A DNA stretch of 64,000 nucleotides from the NCBI RefSeq assembly GCF_039543245.1, contig NZ_BAABJJ010000009.1, positions 34,812 through 98,811 of the forward strand. The letters are read 5' to 3'. The position numbers were made by a program, and so were the translations under genes. Shown piece after piece: positions 25,049 to 34,591 of the stretch. The notes beneath the pieces were generated by a model that was given only the letters and a program-made list of their open reading frames with translations, had not been told where the DNA came from and ran no database searches. Source of the stretch: Algibacter_G agarivorans. Its GTDB lineage: Bacteria > Bacteroidota > Bacteroidia > Flavobacteriales > Flavobacteriaceae. How positions within the stretch are numbered: the stretch's first letter is position 1; the number at the start of each line of letters is the position of its first letter.

Positions 25049-26581
25049 ATGAGCAACGAAAAAACCATTAAATCGGCATTAATCTCGGTATTTAGTAAAG
25101 ACGGTTTAGAGCCTATTGTAAAAGAACTTGACAAACAAGGTGTAACCATTTACTCAACTGGCGGTACTGAAAAATTTATTAACGATTTAGGTGTTCCTGT
25201 TGTTCCTGTTGAAGATGTGACTTCCTACCCTTCTATTCTTGGTGGTCGTGTTAAAACCTTGCATCCAAAAGTATTTGGCGGTATTTTAAACAGACAAAAT
25301 CATGATGGTGATGTTGCTGAATTAGCAGAATATGAGATTCCACAAATTGACGTGGTTATTGTGGATTTATATCCGTTTGAAAAAACCGTAGCTTCTGGAG
25401 CGAGCAACCAAGATATTATTGAAAAAATTGATATTGGTGGCATTTCGTTAATTAGAGCGGCTGCAAAAAATTATGCTGATGTTATTTGTGTATCATCGGT
25501 TGATGATTACGCGGAGTTTTTAGAATTAATTTCTAAAAACAATGGCGTTATTTCAGAAGAAAACAGAAGACGTTTTGCTGGAAAAGCATTTAATGTATCG
25601 TCGCACTATGATACAGCTATTTTTAACTACTTCAACAAAAACCATGATGAAACTGTTTTAAAGATCAGCGAAACTAACGGAAAGGTTTTACGTTATGGCG
25701 AAAACCCACACCAAAAAGGGTTTTTCTTTGGAGACTTTGATGAGTTATTCACAAAACTTCACGGCAAAGAACTAAGTTACAACAACTTACTAGATGTTGA
25801 TGCTGCAGTAAACTTAATGAACGAATTTAAAAATGACGGACCAACATTCGCTATTTTAAAACATAATAATGCTTGTGGTTTAGCGCAACGCGACACCTTA
25901 CACCAAGCTTATGTTGACGCTTTAGCTGGCGACCCAGTTTCTGCTTTTGGCGGTGTTTTAATTAGCAACAAAGAGATTGATTTAGCTACTGCTGAAGAGA
26001 TTCATAAATTATTCTGTGAAGTGGTTATTGCACCTTCTTTTTCTGCGGAGGCATTAGAAATACTAAAAGGCAAAAAGAACAGGATTTTATTAGTTATTCA
26101 TGATATTGAATTACCACAAACAAACGTCAGAAGCTGTCTGAACGGTGTTTTGGTTCAAGACAGAAATAATATTACAGATACTGCTGAAGGCTTAAAGAAC
26201 GTTACTAATACAGCACCTACCGCTAATGAAATAGACGATTTAATATTCGCTTCAAAAATTTGCAAGCATACAAAATCGAATACGATTGTTTTAACAAAAA
26301 ACAAACAACTGTGCGCTAGTGGAACTGGACAAACCAGTCGTGTTGATGCTTTACAGCAAGCTATTCATAAAGCACAATCATTTAATTTCGACTTAAATGG
26401 AGCGGCCATGGCCAGTGATGCATTTTTTCCGTTTCCTGATTGTGTAGAGATTGCTAAAAACGCAGGAATATCTGCCGTTATTCAACCAGGTGGTTCAATA
26501 AAAGACCAATTAAGTATCGATTACTGTAACGAAAACGGTGTTGCTATGGTGATGACTGGCACACGTCATTTTAAACATTAA
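25049..26581 (+). CDS. purH: bifunctional AICAR transformylase / IMP cyclohydrolase
   Basis: 510 aa. PurH carries out the last two steps of IMP synthesis. The N-terminal cyclohydrolase (MGS-like) domain is marked by ISVFSKDGLEPIVKEL, ELDKQGVTIYSTGGT and LGGRVKTLHPKVFGGIL. The C-terminal transformylase domain has the catalytic Lys-His in LKHNNACGLA, DPVSAFGGVL and ASDAFFPFPD. Length is standard for the family. A repeat-rich 302-bp gap separates it from mreB. Confidence 0.98.
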   Translation: MSNEKTIKSALISVFSKDGLEPIVKELDKQGVTIYSTGGTEKFINDLGVPVVPVEDVTSYPSILGGRVKTLHPKVFGGILNRQNHDGDVAELAEYEIPQIDVVIVDLYPFEKTVASGASNQDIIEKIDIGGISLIRAAAKNYADVICVSSVDDYAEFLELISKNNGVISEENRRRFAGKAFNVSSHYDTAIFNYFNKNHDETVLKISETNGKVLRYGENPHQKGFFFGDFDELFTKLHGKELSYNNLLDVDAAVNLMNEFKNDGPTFAILKHNNACGLAQRDTLHQAYVDALAGDPVSAFGGVLISNKEIDLATAEEIHKLFCEVVIAPSFSAEALEILKGKKNRILLVIHDIELPQTNVRSCLNGVLVQDRNNITDTAEGLKNVTNTAPTANEIDDLIFASKICKHTKSNTIVLTKNKQLCASGTGQTSRVDALQQAIHKAQSFNFDLNGAAMASDAFFPFPDCVEIAKNAGISAVIQPGGSIKDQLSIDYCNENGVAMVMTGTRHFKH

Positions 26582-26582
26582 A

Positions 26583-26602
26583 ATTCCTGTGGAAGCAGGA
26601 AT
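26583..26602. repeat. copy of the palindromic dispersed repeat after purH
   Basis: TTCCTGTGGAAGCAGGAATC is an imperfect copy of the TTCCTGC-GAAG-GCAGGAATC unit. It lies a few bases after the purH stop, where it could act as a transcript end. Confidence 0.6.
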
Positions 26603-26661
26603 CTCATTGTTTTTTATTGACAGCCAGAAACTCTAGGTGATGTAGGATTTTGGCAGATAAT

Positions 26662-26744
26662 GCGTTTGGGATTGCAGTAGAAAACCCACAGTGAGGCAAG
26701 AGCGAGGATTTGCAACGTAAAGCCCGACCCTTGTGGTAACGCCC
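26662..26744 (+). repeat. dispersed element of the GCGTTAGGGATTG...GGTAACGCCC family (copy 1)
   Basis: It begins GCGTTTGGGATTGCAG and ends AAAGCCCGACCC-TTGT-GGTAACGCCC. Related copies lie at 43577-43652 (inverted) and 47148-47303. The rest of the 302-bp gap between purH and mreB (26582-26883) holds one short palindromic repeat at 26583 and AT-rich DNA upstream of mreB; no gene is supported. Confidence 0.75.
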
Positions 26745-26883
26745 AAAAAATTATCGTTAAAACGCATATCGTTTATTGAGTTTATGTCTTTATGAATTTT
26801 GAGCGTTATATAACTCAAATATTTAGTAACTTTTATTACATTTACGGGATACGTTTTAAACCACTTAAAAATATTTTTAGCAC

Positions 26884-27912
26884 ATGGGATTTTTTGATTT
26901 CTTAACTGAAGAAATTGCAATAGATTTAGGTACTGCAAATACACTTATTATTCACAACGATAAAGTTGTTGTGGATGCACCTTCTATAGTAGCTCGCGAC
27001 AGGATTTCTGGCAAAATAATTGCCGTAGGTCAGGAAGCCAGTTTAATGCAAGGTAAAACCCATGAAAACATTAAAACCATTCGCCCATTAAAAGATGGTG
27101 TAATTGCAGATTTTGATGCTTCTGAGCAGATGATAAGTATGTTTATTAAAAACATACCGGCGCTAAAAAAGAAATTTTTCACACCTGCACTGCGTATGGT
27201 TATTTGTATCCCATCTGGAATTACAGAAGTGGAAATGCGAGCGGTAAAAGAAAGTGCAGAACGTGTTAATGGCAAAGAAGTATATTTAATTCACGAACCT
27301 ATGGCTGCGGCTATTGGTATTGGCGTTGATATTATGCAACCGAAAGGAAACATGGTAGTTGATATAGGAGGTGGCACTACAGAAATTGCAGTTATTGCCT
27401 TAGGCGGCATTGTTTGTGATAAATCGGTTAAAATTGCTGGTGATGTATTTACAAACGACATCGTGTACTACATGCGTACGCAACACAACTTGTATGTGGG
27501 TGAACGAACTGCTGAAAAAATAAAAATCCAGATTGGAGCGGCTACTGAAGATTTAGAATTACCTCCTGAGGACATGAGTGTTCAAGGTCGTGACTTATTG
27601 ACTGGAAAACCAAAGCAAGTGTCCATTTCTTACCGGGAAATTGCCAAAGCTTTAGATAAATCCATTTTACGTATTGAAGATGCTGTTATGGAAACCTTAT
27701 CGCAAACACCTCCAGAATTAGCTGCCGATATTTACAACACAGGTATTTATTTAGCTGGTGGTGGTTCTATGCTACGTGGTTTAGATAAACGTTTATCACA
27801 AAAAACAGATCTACCTGTTTATATTGCAGAAGACCCATTGCGTGCTGTAGTAAGAGGAACTGGTATTACACTTAAAAATTTACCTAAATACAAAAGTGTA
27901 TTGATAAAATAG
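26884..27912 (+). CDS. mreB: rod-shape-determining protein MreB
   Basis: 342 aa actin-like ATPase that organises lateral wall synthesis. Nucleotide-binding signatures are visible: IAIDLGTANTLI (phosphate 1, ~11-22), NMVVDIGGGTTEIAVI (phosphate 2, ~155-171) and YLAGGGSMLRGLDKRL (adenosine, ~290-305). Standard length. It is the first gene of mreB-mreC-mreD-mrdA-rodA, transcribed together with short gaps or overlaps. No convincing -7 box was found directly upstream. Confidence 0.98.
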   Translation: MGFFDFLTEEIAIDLGTANTLIIHNDKVVVDAPSIVARDRISGKIIAVGQEASLMQGKTHENIKTIRPLKDGVIADFDASEQMISMFIKNIPALKKKFFTPALRMVICIPSGITEVEMRAVKESAERVNGKEVYLIHEPMAAAIGIGVDIMQPKGNMVVDIGGGTTEIAVIALGGIVCDKSVKIAGDVFTNDIVYYMRTQHNLYVGERTAEKIKIQIGAATEDLELPPEDMSVQGRDLLTGKPKQVSISYREIAKALDKSILRIEDAVMETLSQTPPELAADIYNTGIYLAGGGSMLRGLDKRLSQKTDLPVYIAEDPLRAVVRGTGITLKNLPKYKSVLIK

Positions 27913-27935
27913 AGCACCAAATAGCTCCATAACCC

Positions 27936-28751
27936 ATGCAACAGATTATTAATTTTATAATTAGGAACAAAAACTTCTTGTTGTTCTTGTTGCTGTTTTG
28001 TGTGTCGGTTCTATTCACCATTCAATCCCATTCTTATCATAAAAGTAAGTTTATTAATTCAGCTAACTTTTTAACTGGTGGCGTTTATAATTCCGTGAAC
28101 AACATAAGTGATTATTTCAATTTAAAAGCGCAAAATCAGTTATTAGCTGAAGAGAATAAAAGATTGCGGGTTCTTATAAGCAATTCAGGAATAAATGCAG
28201 ACACCACGTATATCGACAGCCTTACTTATAACAAATCATACCGTTTTTACACATCAAATATCATAAAAAACAGTTATTCACTAAACAATAATGTGCTAAC
28301 CATTAATAAAGGAACAAATGATAGTGTTAAACAAGATTTTGGAGTTATTTCATCTAAAGGATTAATTGGCATCATTGATAAAACAAGTAATAATTATGCC
28401 ACTGTATTATCTATTTTAAATACGACTAGCAGAATTAGTGCACAGCTAAAAAAAACCAATCATTTTGGAACCTTAACCTGGGATGGAGACTCTCCAGAGT
28501 TCACACAACTTATTGATATCCCTAAAATTGCACCTGTGAAAATTGGTGACACTATAATTACATCGGGGCGTTCGTCCATTTTTCCTAAAGGCATACCTAT
28601 AGGCATCATTGAGGGTTTCAAACTTGACCAAGCTGAAAATTACTATGAAATTAACGTAAAGCTATTTAATGACATGACCAATATTGAGCATGTTTACATT
28701 ATAGAAAATGTTAATACTGAAGAAATCAATAATTTGTTAATCACTAATTAA
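27936..28751 (+). CDS. mreC: rod-shape-determining protein MreC
   Basis: 271 aa bitopic protein: an N-terminal transmembrane helix (~14-28, NFLLFLLLFCVSVLF), a coiled coil (NLKAQNQLLAEENKRLRVLI, ~63-82) and a periplasmic beta-barrel core (LTINKGTNDSVKQDFGVIS, SSKGLIGIIDKT, DTIITSGRSSIFPKGIPIG). It links MreB to PBP2 and RodA. It starts 24 bp after mreB and abuts mreD directly. Confidence 0.94.
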   Translation: MQQIINFIIRNKNFLLFLLLFCVSVLFTIQSHSYHKSKFINSANFLTGGVYNSVNNISDYFNLKAQNQLLAEENKRLRVLISNSGINADTTYIDSLTYNKSYRFYTSNIIKNSYSLNNNVLTINKGTNDSVKQDFGVISSKGLIGIIDKTSNNYATVLSILNTTSRISAQLKKTNHFGTLTWDGDSPEFTQLIDIPKIAPVKIGDTIITSGRSSIFPKGIPIGIIEGFKLDQAENYYEINVKLFNDMTNIEHVYIIENVNTEEINNLLITN

Positions 28752-29258
28752 ATGAACAGTATTTTATCTATACATTCCATTCGCTTTATTGTTTTAGTAT
28801 TCGTGCAGGTTTTAATATTAAATCATATTAATTTTTTAGGCTATATAAATCCATATATATACATCTTATTTATTGCATTATACCCTGTTAAAAACAATCG
28901 TTCTATTTTAATAATATTAAGTTTTTTATTAGGTATAACTATTGATTTATTTTTAGACACAGGTGGCATTCATGCTGGCGCATCTGTATTTATTGCCTAT
29001 ATAAGACCTGTAATTTTAAAATCTTCTTTCGGTACCATTTACGAGCATCAAACCGTAAAATTTAACACTGTAGATTTTGGCACAAAACTCACCTACTTCA
29101 CTTTACTAACTGTTCTGCATCACATCGTTTTGTTTTCTTTAGAAATATTTAGCATTTCGAAAATAATTTTAGTGCTACAAAAAACGTTATTCTCAAGTAT
29201 ATTTACTATTTTATTGAGTATCACTGTAACTATTATTTTTAGTAGGAAAACCAAATGA
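28752..29258 (+). CDS. mreD: rod-shape-determining protein MreD
   Basis: 168 aa, about five membrane helices with few charged residues; a short conserved patch (FLLGITIDLFLDTGGIHAGAS) is characteristic. It is identified mainly by position between mreC and the PBP2 gene. The start follows the mreC stop immediately, and its end overlaps mrdA by 4 bp. Confidence 0.9.
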   Translation: MNSILSIHSIRFIVLVFVQVLILNHINFLGYINPYIYILFIALYPVKNNRSILIILSFLLGITIDLFLDTGGIHAGASVFIAYIRPVILKSSFGTIYEHQTVKFNTVDFGTKLTYFTLLTVLHHIVLFSLEIFSISKIILVLQKTLFSSIFTILLSITVTIIFSRKTK

Positions 29259-31192
29259 GACAATTTTTACTTTTCATTTCCATTATTCTTGTTGGTGTTT
29301 TATTTATTTCAAGACTCTTCTACCTCCAAGTTTATAATTCCGATACCCAAACCTTATATGAAGACAATGCGATTAGAAAGGTTTATGACTACCCCAAACG
29401 TGGCTTTGTTTACGACAGAAATGGAGAGTTATTAGTAGCCAATCAACCATCGTATGATGTTATGGTTATTCCTCGTGAAGTAGAACCTTTAGATACGCTC
29501 GAGTTTTGCTCTTTATTAAAAATTGATAAAGAAAAATTCATAAAGACATATCAAAAAGCAAAGCGATACTCCCCTAGATTACCTTCTGTATTTGTATCGC
29601 ATTTATCCAAAGAAGACTATGCTGTTTTACAGGAAAAAATGCGAAAATTCGAAGGCTTTTACATTCAAAAACGTTCGCTCAGAAATTACGAAACCTCTAT
29701 TGGAGCTAATGTACTTGGTGATATTGGAGAAGTAAATAATGCCATTATTAGAAAAGACCCCTATTACAAAATGGGTGATTTAATAGGAAAGCAAGGCGTT
29801 GAAGCCTCTTATGAAAACATACTTCGAGGCGTTAAAGGCATTAAGTTCATCCAAAAAGACCGATTTAACAGAAATATTGGCCCTTATAAGGAAGGCAAAT
29901 TTGACACCATACCTGAACAAGGAAAAGACATTACAATAACTATTGATGCCCAACTTCAGGCTTATGGCGAACTATTAATGAAGAACAAACGTGGCGGTGT
30001 TATAGCCATTGAGCCGGCTACGGGAGAAATTTTAGCTATGGTAGCTGCCCCTACTTATAATCCCAATATTTTGGTAGGTAGAGACCGCTCAAAAAGCTTT
30101 ACAAAACTCTATAATGACTCCATAGCAAAACCACTTTTTAACAGAAGCTTGCAAGGCGTTTACGAACCTGGGTCGCCATTTAAATTAATGAATGCATTGA
30201 TTGGCTTGCAAGAAGATGTTTTAACTCCAGAAGAAACCGTTACTTGCTATGCAGGTTACAAATATGGTAATCGGTTTATGAAATGCCATTGTAACAGAGG
30301 CACCAGAAATAATATGATTAGTGGTATACAACGTTCTTGTAACGCCTATTTCGCAACCACTTACAGAAAAATTTTAGATAAAGAAAACAATGCATCTAAA
30401 GGTATCGACAATTGGAGCAAACATGCCAAAAGTTTTGGTTTAGGTCAATTTTTAAACAACGATTTATATGTAGGTCAAAAAGGTAGAATTCCAGACAGAG
30501 CCTATTACAAGCGTATATATCCAAAAACATTTTATTCCACTTATACCATATCCAATGCTATTGGCCAAGGCGAAGTGGCCACAACACCAATTCAATTAGC
30601 AAATATGGTTGCCGCTATTGCTAACAGAGGGCATTATTACACACCACATATTATAAAAAACATAGAAGGAGAAACGCTACCTGAGCAATTCACAAAACCA
30701 AAATACACGACTATAGACAAACAACATTTTGACCCTGTAATTGAAGGTATGCTACAAGTGTATAAAAAAGGAACAGCAGCTTCATTACAAGTAAAAGATA
30801 TTGATATCTGTGGAAAAACAGGAACGGTTGAAAATTTCGTAAAAATTGATAGTCTTAAAACACAATTAACCGACCACTCTATTTTTGTAGCTTTTGCGCC
30901 TAAAGACAACCCTAAAATTGCTATTGCCGTTTTTGTTGAAAATGGGTATTGGGGAAGTAGGTTTGCAGGTAAAGTGGCAAGTTTAATGATTGAAAAACAC
31001 ATAAAAGGGAACATTACAAGAACAGATTTAGAAGAATGGCTTTTAAAACATAGCTTAGAAAAAGAATATGCTAAACCTTATTCTGGCGAACCATTTAAAA
31101 TTAATGGATATACAACTTTACAAATAGTTGAAGAACAAGAATATTATAAGCTAAAAAAAGAATTAAACAGAATTAATAAATCTACAAATTGA
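29255..31192 (+). CDS. mrdA: penicillin-binding protein 2 (peptidoglycan D,D-transpeptidase)
   Basis: 645 aa class B PBP of the elongation complex. An N-terminal membrane anchor (LFISIILVGVLFISRLF) precedes a PBP dimerisation domain (YPKRGFVYDRNGELLVAN) and a transpeptidase domain with catalytic Ser307 in EPGSPFK, SCN (361-363, QRSCNAYF) and KTG (521-523, CGKTGTVEN). It overlaps mreD and rodA by 4 bp each, so its synthesis is coupled to theirs. The C-terminal tail after ~600 is charged. Confidence 0.97.
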   Translation: MRQFLLFISIILVGVLFISRLFYLQVYNSDTQTLYEDNAIRKVYDYPKRGFVYDRNGELLVANQPSYDVMVIPREVEPLDTLEFCSLLKIDKEKFIKTYQKAKRYSPRLPSVFVSHLSKEDYAVLQEKMRKFEGFYIQKRSLRNYETSIGANVLGDIGEVNNAIIRKDPYYKMGDLIGKQGVEASYENILRGVKGIKFIQKDRFNRNIGPYKEGKFDTIPEQGKDITITIDAQLQAYGELLMKNKRGGVIAIEPATGEILAMVAAPTYNPNILVGRDRSKSFTKLYNDSIAKPLFNRSLQGVYEPGSPFKLMNALIGLQEDVLTPEETVTCYAGYKYGNRFMKCHCNRGTRNNMISGIQRSCNAYFATTYRKILDKENNASKGIDNWSKHAKSFGLGQFLNNDLYVGQKGRIPDRAYYKRIYPKTFYSTYTISNAIGQGEVATTPIQLANMVAAIANRGHYYTPHIIKNIEGETLPEQFTKPKYTTIDKQHFDPVIEGMLQVYKKGTAASLQVKDIDICGKTGTVENFVKIDSLKTQLTDHSIFVAFAPKDNPKIAIAVFVENGYWGSRFAGKVASLMIEKHIKGNITRTDLEEWLLKHSLEKEYAKPYSGEPFKINGYTTLQIVEEQEYYKLKKELNRINKSTN

Positions 31193-32469
31193 TGATTAGG
31201 GATACTAACAGACATTTTAAATTCGATTGGATTACCATTATTCTTTTCTTTCTATTAGTTGGGTTTGGTTGGTTAAATATATTATCTGCTTCGCACACAG
31301 GTACGACGGTTAATTATTTCGATTTCTCGCAACCTTTTGGTAAGCAACTTATTTTTATTTTCTTAACCTTTGGTTTAATTATTCTTTTATTGGCTATTGA
31401 CTCTAAATTTTACGAACGATTTTCCAGTGTTATATATATCGTCTCGATGCTGTCTTTAGTTGGTCTTTTTATATTCGGAAAAAATGTAAATGGCGCAACG
31501 TCCTGGTATGCTATTGGAGGGATGACTATCCAACCCAGTGAATTTGCAAAAACAGCAACAGCACTTGCCGTAGCCAAATATGTTAGTGACTTAAACACTA
31601 ATATTAACTCACTTAAAGATCAAATACGAACTTTTATAATCATCATTATCCCTGCAGTTTTAGTATTACTGCAAAATGATACTGGCAGTACCATAGTTTA
31701 CGGTGCTTTCTTTTTTGTTTTGTATCGAGAAGGTTTACCAAAATATTATTTAACTATTGGTGTTGCGGTCATTCTACTATCTATTTTATCATTAAAATTC
31801 GGAGCAATAATAACTACTGGAATAGCGTTTCTTTTCGTTATTGGCTTTCATTTTTTAAGCAAGAAAAAATTAAGAATATTTCAATCTGTATCTATTTTAA
31901 TTGCTGCTATAGCGATTTCATTTGGTGTAAAATTCTTTTATCAAAGTATATTACAACCGCATCAACAAGACAGGATAAGCCTATGGTTACGTTTAGAAAA
32001 AGACCCTGAGAAGCTTGAAAAAATGAAGCAAACCTTTGCTTATAATTTAAATGAATCCGAAAAAGCCATTAGTTCTGGCGGGTTTACCGGTAAAGGTTTT
32101 ATGGAAGGCACCAGAACTACAGGAAAGTTTGTTCCAGAACAACATACGGACTACATTTTTAGTACAGTTGGCGAAGAATGGGGCTTTTTAGGAAGCGCCT
32201 TTGTTGTCATCACCTTTGTTCTGCTCTTACTGCGCATTTTGCATTTAGCCGAATTACAAAAATCGCAATTTAGTAGAGTATATGGCTATGGTGTAGCCTC
32301 AATTATATTTATACATTTCCTTATTAATATTGGTATGGTTATGGGTTTAATTCCAACCATTGGTATTCCTCTGCCTCTATTTAGTTACGGTGGCTCAGGG
32401 CTTTGGGCATTTACTATTTTAATATTTATCTTTATTAAATTAGATTCCAACCGCATCAACGAATGGTAA
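31189..32469 (+). CDS. rodA: peptidoglycan glycosyltransferase RodA
   Basis: 426 aa SEDS-family protein with about ten membrane helices. Conserved features are the VNGATSWYAIGG segment, the periplasmic loop with TGKGFMEGTRTTGKFVPEQHTDYIFS, and the C-terminal PTIGIPLPLFSYGGSGL. RodA polymerises glycan strands with PBP2. Its position after mrdA and 4-bp overlap favour RodA over FtsW. It ends the operon; the next gene starts after 36 bp. Confidence 0.96.
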   Translation: MMIRDTNRHFKFDWITIILFFLLVGFGWLNILSASHTGTTVNYFDFSQPFGKQLIFIFLTFGLIILLLAIDSKFYERFSSVIYIVSMLSLVGLFIFGKNVNGATSWYAIGGMTIQPSEFAKTATALAVAKYVSDLNTNINSLKDQIRTFIIIIIPAVLVLLQNDTGSTIVYGAFFFVLYREGLPKYYLTIGVAVILLSILSLKFGAIITTGIAFLFVIGFHFLSKKKLRIFQSVSILIAAIAISFGVKFFYQSILQPHQQDRISLWLRLEKDPEKLEKMKQTFAYNLNESEKAISSGGFTGKGFMEGTRTTGKFVPEQHTDYIFSTVGEEWGFLGSAFVVITFVLLLLRILHLAELQKSQFSRVYGYGVASIIFIHFLINIGMVMGLIPTIGIPLPLFSYGGSGLWAFTILIFIFIKLDSNRINEW

Positions 32470-32505
32470 GTCGGTCGATAATCGACATTTTATAATCTCA
32501 CTCAA

Positions 32506-33132
32506 ATGAAGAATCATCTCTTTTTAAGTTTTACACTGCTTTTCATTTTTAACTGTTCCAGTACTAAAAACACTGTAAAGTATAGTTTTTCTGCGGAAGA
32601 AGTCAAGTTGATTATGAATGCCGATAGCTTAAAACCCATGCGTGTTTATAAAATAAACAATAAAAAAGATTCATTATTATTAAGAACAAAAAGTGCGTAC
32701 ATAAAAGTAAATCCAAAAGATGTTATTCTTCAAAATTTCGTAAAACGTCTTTACGTTACGGTTAGAGATAGTATATCTATGGGTGTGGGTATTGCAGCAC
32801 CTCAAGTTGGTATTCTAAAAAATATTATTTGGGTGCAACGTTTTGATAAAGAAAACTTCCCGTTTGAGGTGTATTTGAATCCTAAAATCACTAAATACTC
32901 CAATAAAAAACAAACCTATAGAGAAGGGTGTTTATCAATCCCTAACAGAACAGATACCTTAAACAATAGAGCTTATTCAATTACTATTGAATACAACAAA
33001 ATGAATGGTGAACACAAAAAAGAAAGCATTGAAAGCTTTACATCCGTTATTTTTCAACATGAGATAGACCATTTAAATGGAATTTTATATTTAGATCATT
33101 TAAAGAAAGAAATAAGTGATTTAAAAAACTAA
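32506..33132 (+). CDS. peptide deformylase family protein with lipoprotein signal
   Basis: 208 aa. The three deformylase motifs are intact: GVGIAAPQ (93-100), EGCLS (140-144) and HEIDH (185-189), whose Cys and two His bind the catalytic metal. Unlike ordinary Def, it begins with a signal peptide (HLFLSFTLLFIFNC, Cys17) followed by SSTKN, so it should be exported and lipid-anchored. A cytosolic deformylase is not in the window and would be needed elsewhere. Role outside the cytoplasm is unknown. It follows rodA by 36 bp on the same strand. Confidence 0.87.
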   Translation: MKNHLFLSFTLLFIFNCSSTKNTVKYSFSAEEVKLIMNADSLKPMRVYKINNKKDSLLLRTKSAYIKVNPKDVILQNFVKRLYVTVRDSISMGVGIAAPQVGILKNIIWVQRFDKENFPFEVYLNPKITKYSNKKQTYREGCLSIPNRTDTLNNRAYSITIEYNKMNGEHKKESIESFTSVIFQHEIDHLNGILYLDHLKKEISDLKN

Positions 33133-33198
33133 CGCTATTTTTATTTTTTGGCTTATTAAGAAAATCTCAAAACAAAAATAACATAGAACTCATTTTAA

Positions 33199-33537
33199 CT
33201 ACTTCTTATTAATCTCCAGCTTTTCAGCAAAATAATCACAAAAATCTTTCATGGTTGCTGTCATTTTTTCATCTTGAGTGGCTCGATTAAACGTATCGCT
33301 CATAGCGACTAAGGTTTGATGAAAAAACACTTTCATTTCATCAACGGGCATATCTTTAGTCCATAAATCTATACGCAGGGTTTCTTGGGTTTTAGCATCC
33401 CAAACAGCAAGCATCATGGCTTTGGCTTCTTCATTGGTTATACCGCCATCTTGCGCAGTCCAATGTAGTTTTTCGGGCACACGATTTTCATCCAATTCAA
33501 CATTAAGTTCTATTTTAGAAGTCATTGTATTTGCCAT
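33199..33537 (-). CDS. gldC: gliding motility protein GldC
   Basis: 112 aa, with a start like TSKIELNVELDENRVPEKLHW, then MMLAVWDAKTQETLRIDLWTKDMPVDEMK, matching GldC. No signal peptide or membrane helix, so cytoplasmic. It overlaps gldB by one base and is the second gene of the gldB-gldC operon. GldC is needed for full gliding in some species and is thought to support GldB. Confidence 0.93.
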   Translation of the reverse strand: MANTMTSKIELNVELDENRVPEKLHWTAQDGGITNEEAKAMMLAVWDAKTQETLRIDLWTKDMPVDEMKVFFHQTLVAMSDTFNRATQDEKMTATMKDFCDYFAEKLEINKK

Positions 33538-34499
33538 TATTTACGGGGTTTAAACTTTGAGTTGTTAAAAATATCTTCAGTACTTGTTATCAGCATCTCT
33601 TTTAAAGTCACATCATTTTGTTGCATATATGCGCGCACAATTTGCCAACCAATATACTGGCCTAAACGTCCTGGTGAATCGGCATCAATTTCTTCTAAAT
33701 AAAACTTAGAAAATGGTGCAGGATTTATAAATCTACTTGGCAATTTAGAATCGGTACTAAAAAGCAATTCGCGTTCTACAAAAAAACGCCAGATATAACT
33801 TTCGTTAGCTATGGCCCAATCTAATTGTGTTTCTGTATATCCAATACGTTCTGAATCGGTTTTAAACGGGACAACTGCTTCTTTAAAGTAGAGTTGCTTC
33901 CCGAAATAAATCATTTCATCCAATAAGGTTTTATTCTGAGCTTGATAGATATGTTTTTTGGCATACGCTTCAGCCAAATCAACAACCATTTGCTCCTTCT
34001 TTAAAAGGGCTCTTAAATATTTGGGGATGCTTCCGTAAAACTCATGGTCATTTCCTAAATATGTATCTAAAGCTATCACCACAATGCTATCTGTTACAAT
34101 AACTTTATTTCTGTAATCTACATCGTTTGTAGTGGTAATAATTCTTGGTGGATTAAACTCAGGAAAATAATATTTTAGATGATTGAATAACGATGCTATT
34201 TCAAATTCAATGCTTTCAAAATTCTCAAACGTTTTACCAACTTCATGAAACAATTGAACTTGTAAAGTATCTGCTTTTTTAGCTAACCAAAAAGAATCGT
34301 TAAACTTTTCTGAAAACATAAAAGGGTAGGCCGTTTTTAATTTCGGCAAATCATTTGGGGCAACCTGAGCAAATAATTCATCAAAACGCTCCACTTTAAT
34401 ATCCGTATTTATTTCAGCTATATCATGCTCTAACTGGTTTTCTTTTTTACAAGAAACAGCTATTACAATAAGTAGTAAAAACAATAATTTTGATTTCAT
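33537..34499 (-). CDS. gldB: gliding motility lipoprotein GldB
   Basis: The start is set at 34499 (MKSKLLFLLLIVIAVSC), which gives a clean lipoprotein signal with Cys17; the upstream ATG at 34517 adds six residues. About 320 aa. The mature part has KVERFDELFAQVAPNDLPKL and PGRLGQYIGWQIVRAYM, as in GldB. GldB is an envelope lipoprotein essential for gliding. Divergent from nadE with a shared ~90-bp upstream region. Confidence 0.93.
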   Translation of the reverse strand: MKSKLLFLLLIVIAVSCKKENQLEHDIAEINTDIKVERFDELFAQVAPNDLPKLKTAYPFMFSEKFNDSFWLAKKADTLQVQLFHEVGKTFENFESIEFEIASLFNHLKYYFPEFNPPRIITTTNDVDYRNKVIVTDSIVVIALDTYLGNDHEFYGSIPKYLRALLKKEQMVVDLAEAYAKKHIYQAQNKTLLDEMIYFGKQLYFKEAVVPFKTDSERIGYTETQLDWAIANESYIWRFFVERELLFSTDSKLPSRFINPAPFSKFYLEEIDADSPGRLGQYIGWQIVRAYMQQNDVTLKEMLITSTEDIFNNSKFKPRK

Positions 34500-34544
34500 A
34501 TAAAACTTAAACGACATAAATTTTTATAAATTGGGCGTATGCGC

Positions 34545-34552
34545 TATTTTTG
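34545..34552 (+). promoter_or_regulatory. -7 box (TATTTTTG) for nadE
   Basis: TATTTTTG fits TAnnTTTG, 40 bp before the chosen nadE ATG. An ATG frame at 34550 overlaps this box, which supports the downstream start at 34592. Confidence 0.5.
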
Positions 34553-34591
34553 TTCGCAAAGGTACTACTATTAGAAATAAATTCATTTAAA

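Noticed and set aside
26633..26944. 103-aa minus-strand open frame.
   Set aside because: It is made of a dispersed repeat and the 5' end of mreB read backwards; no protein features.
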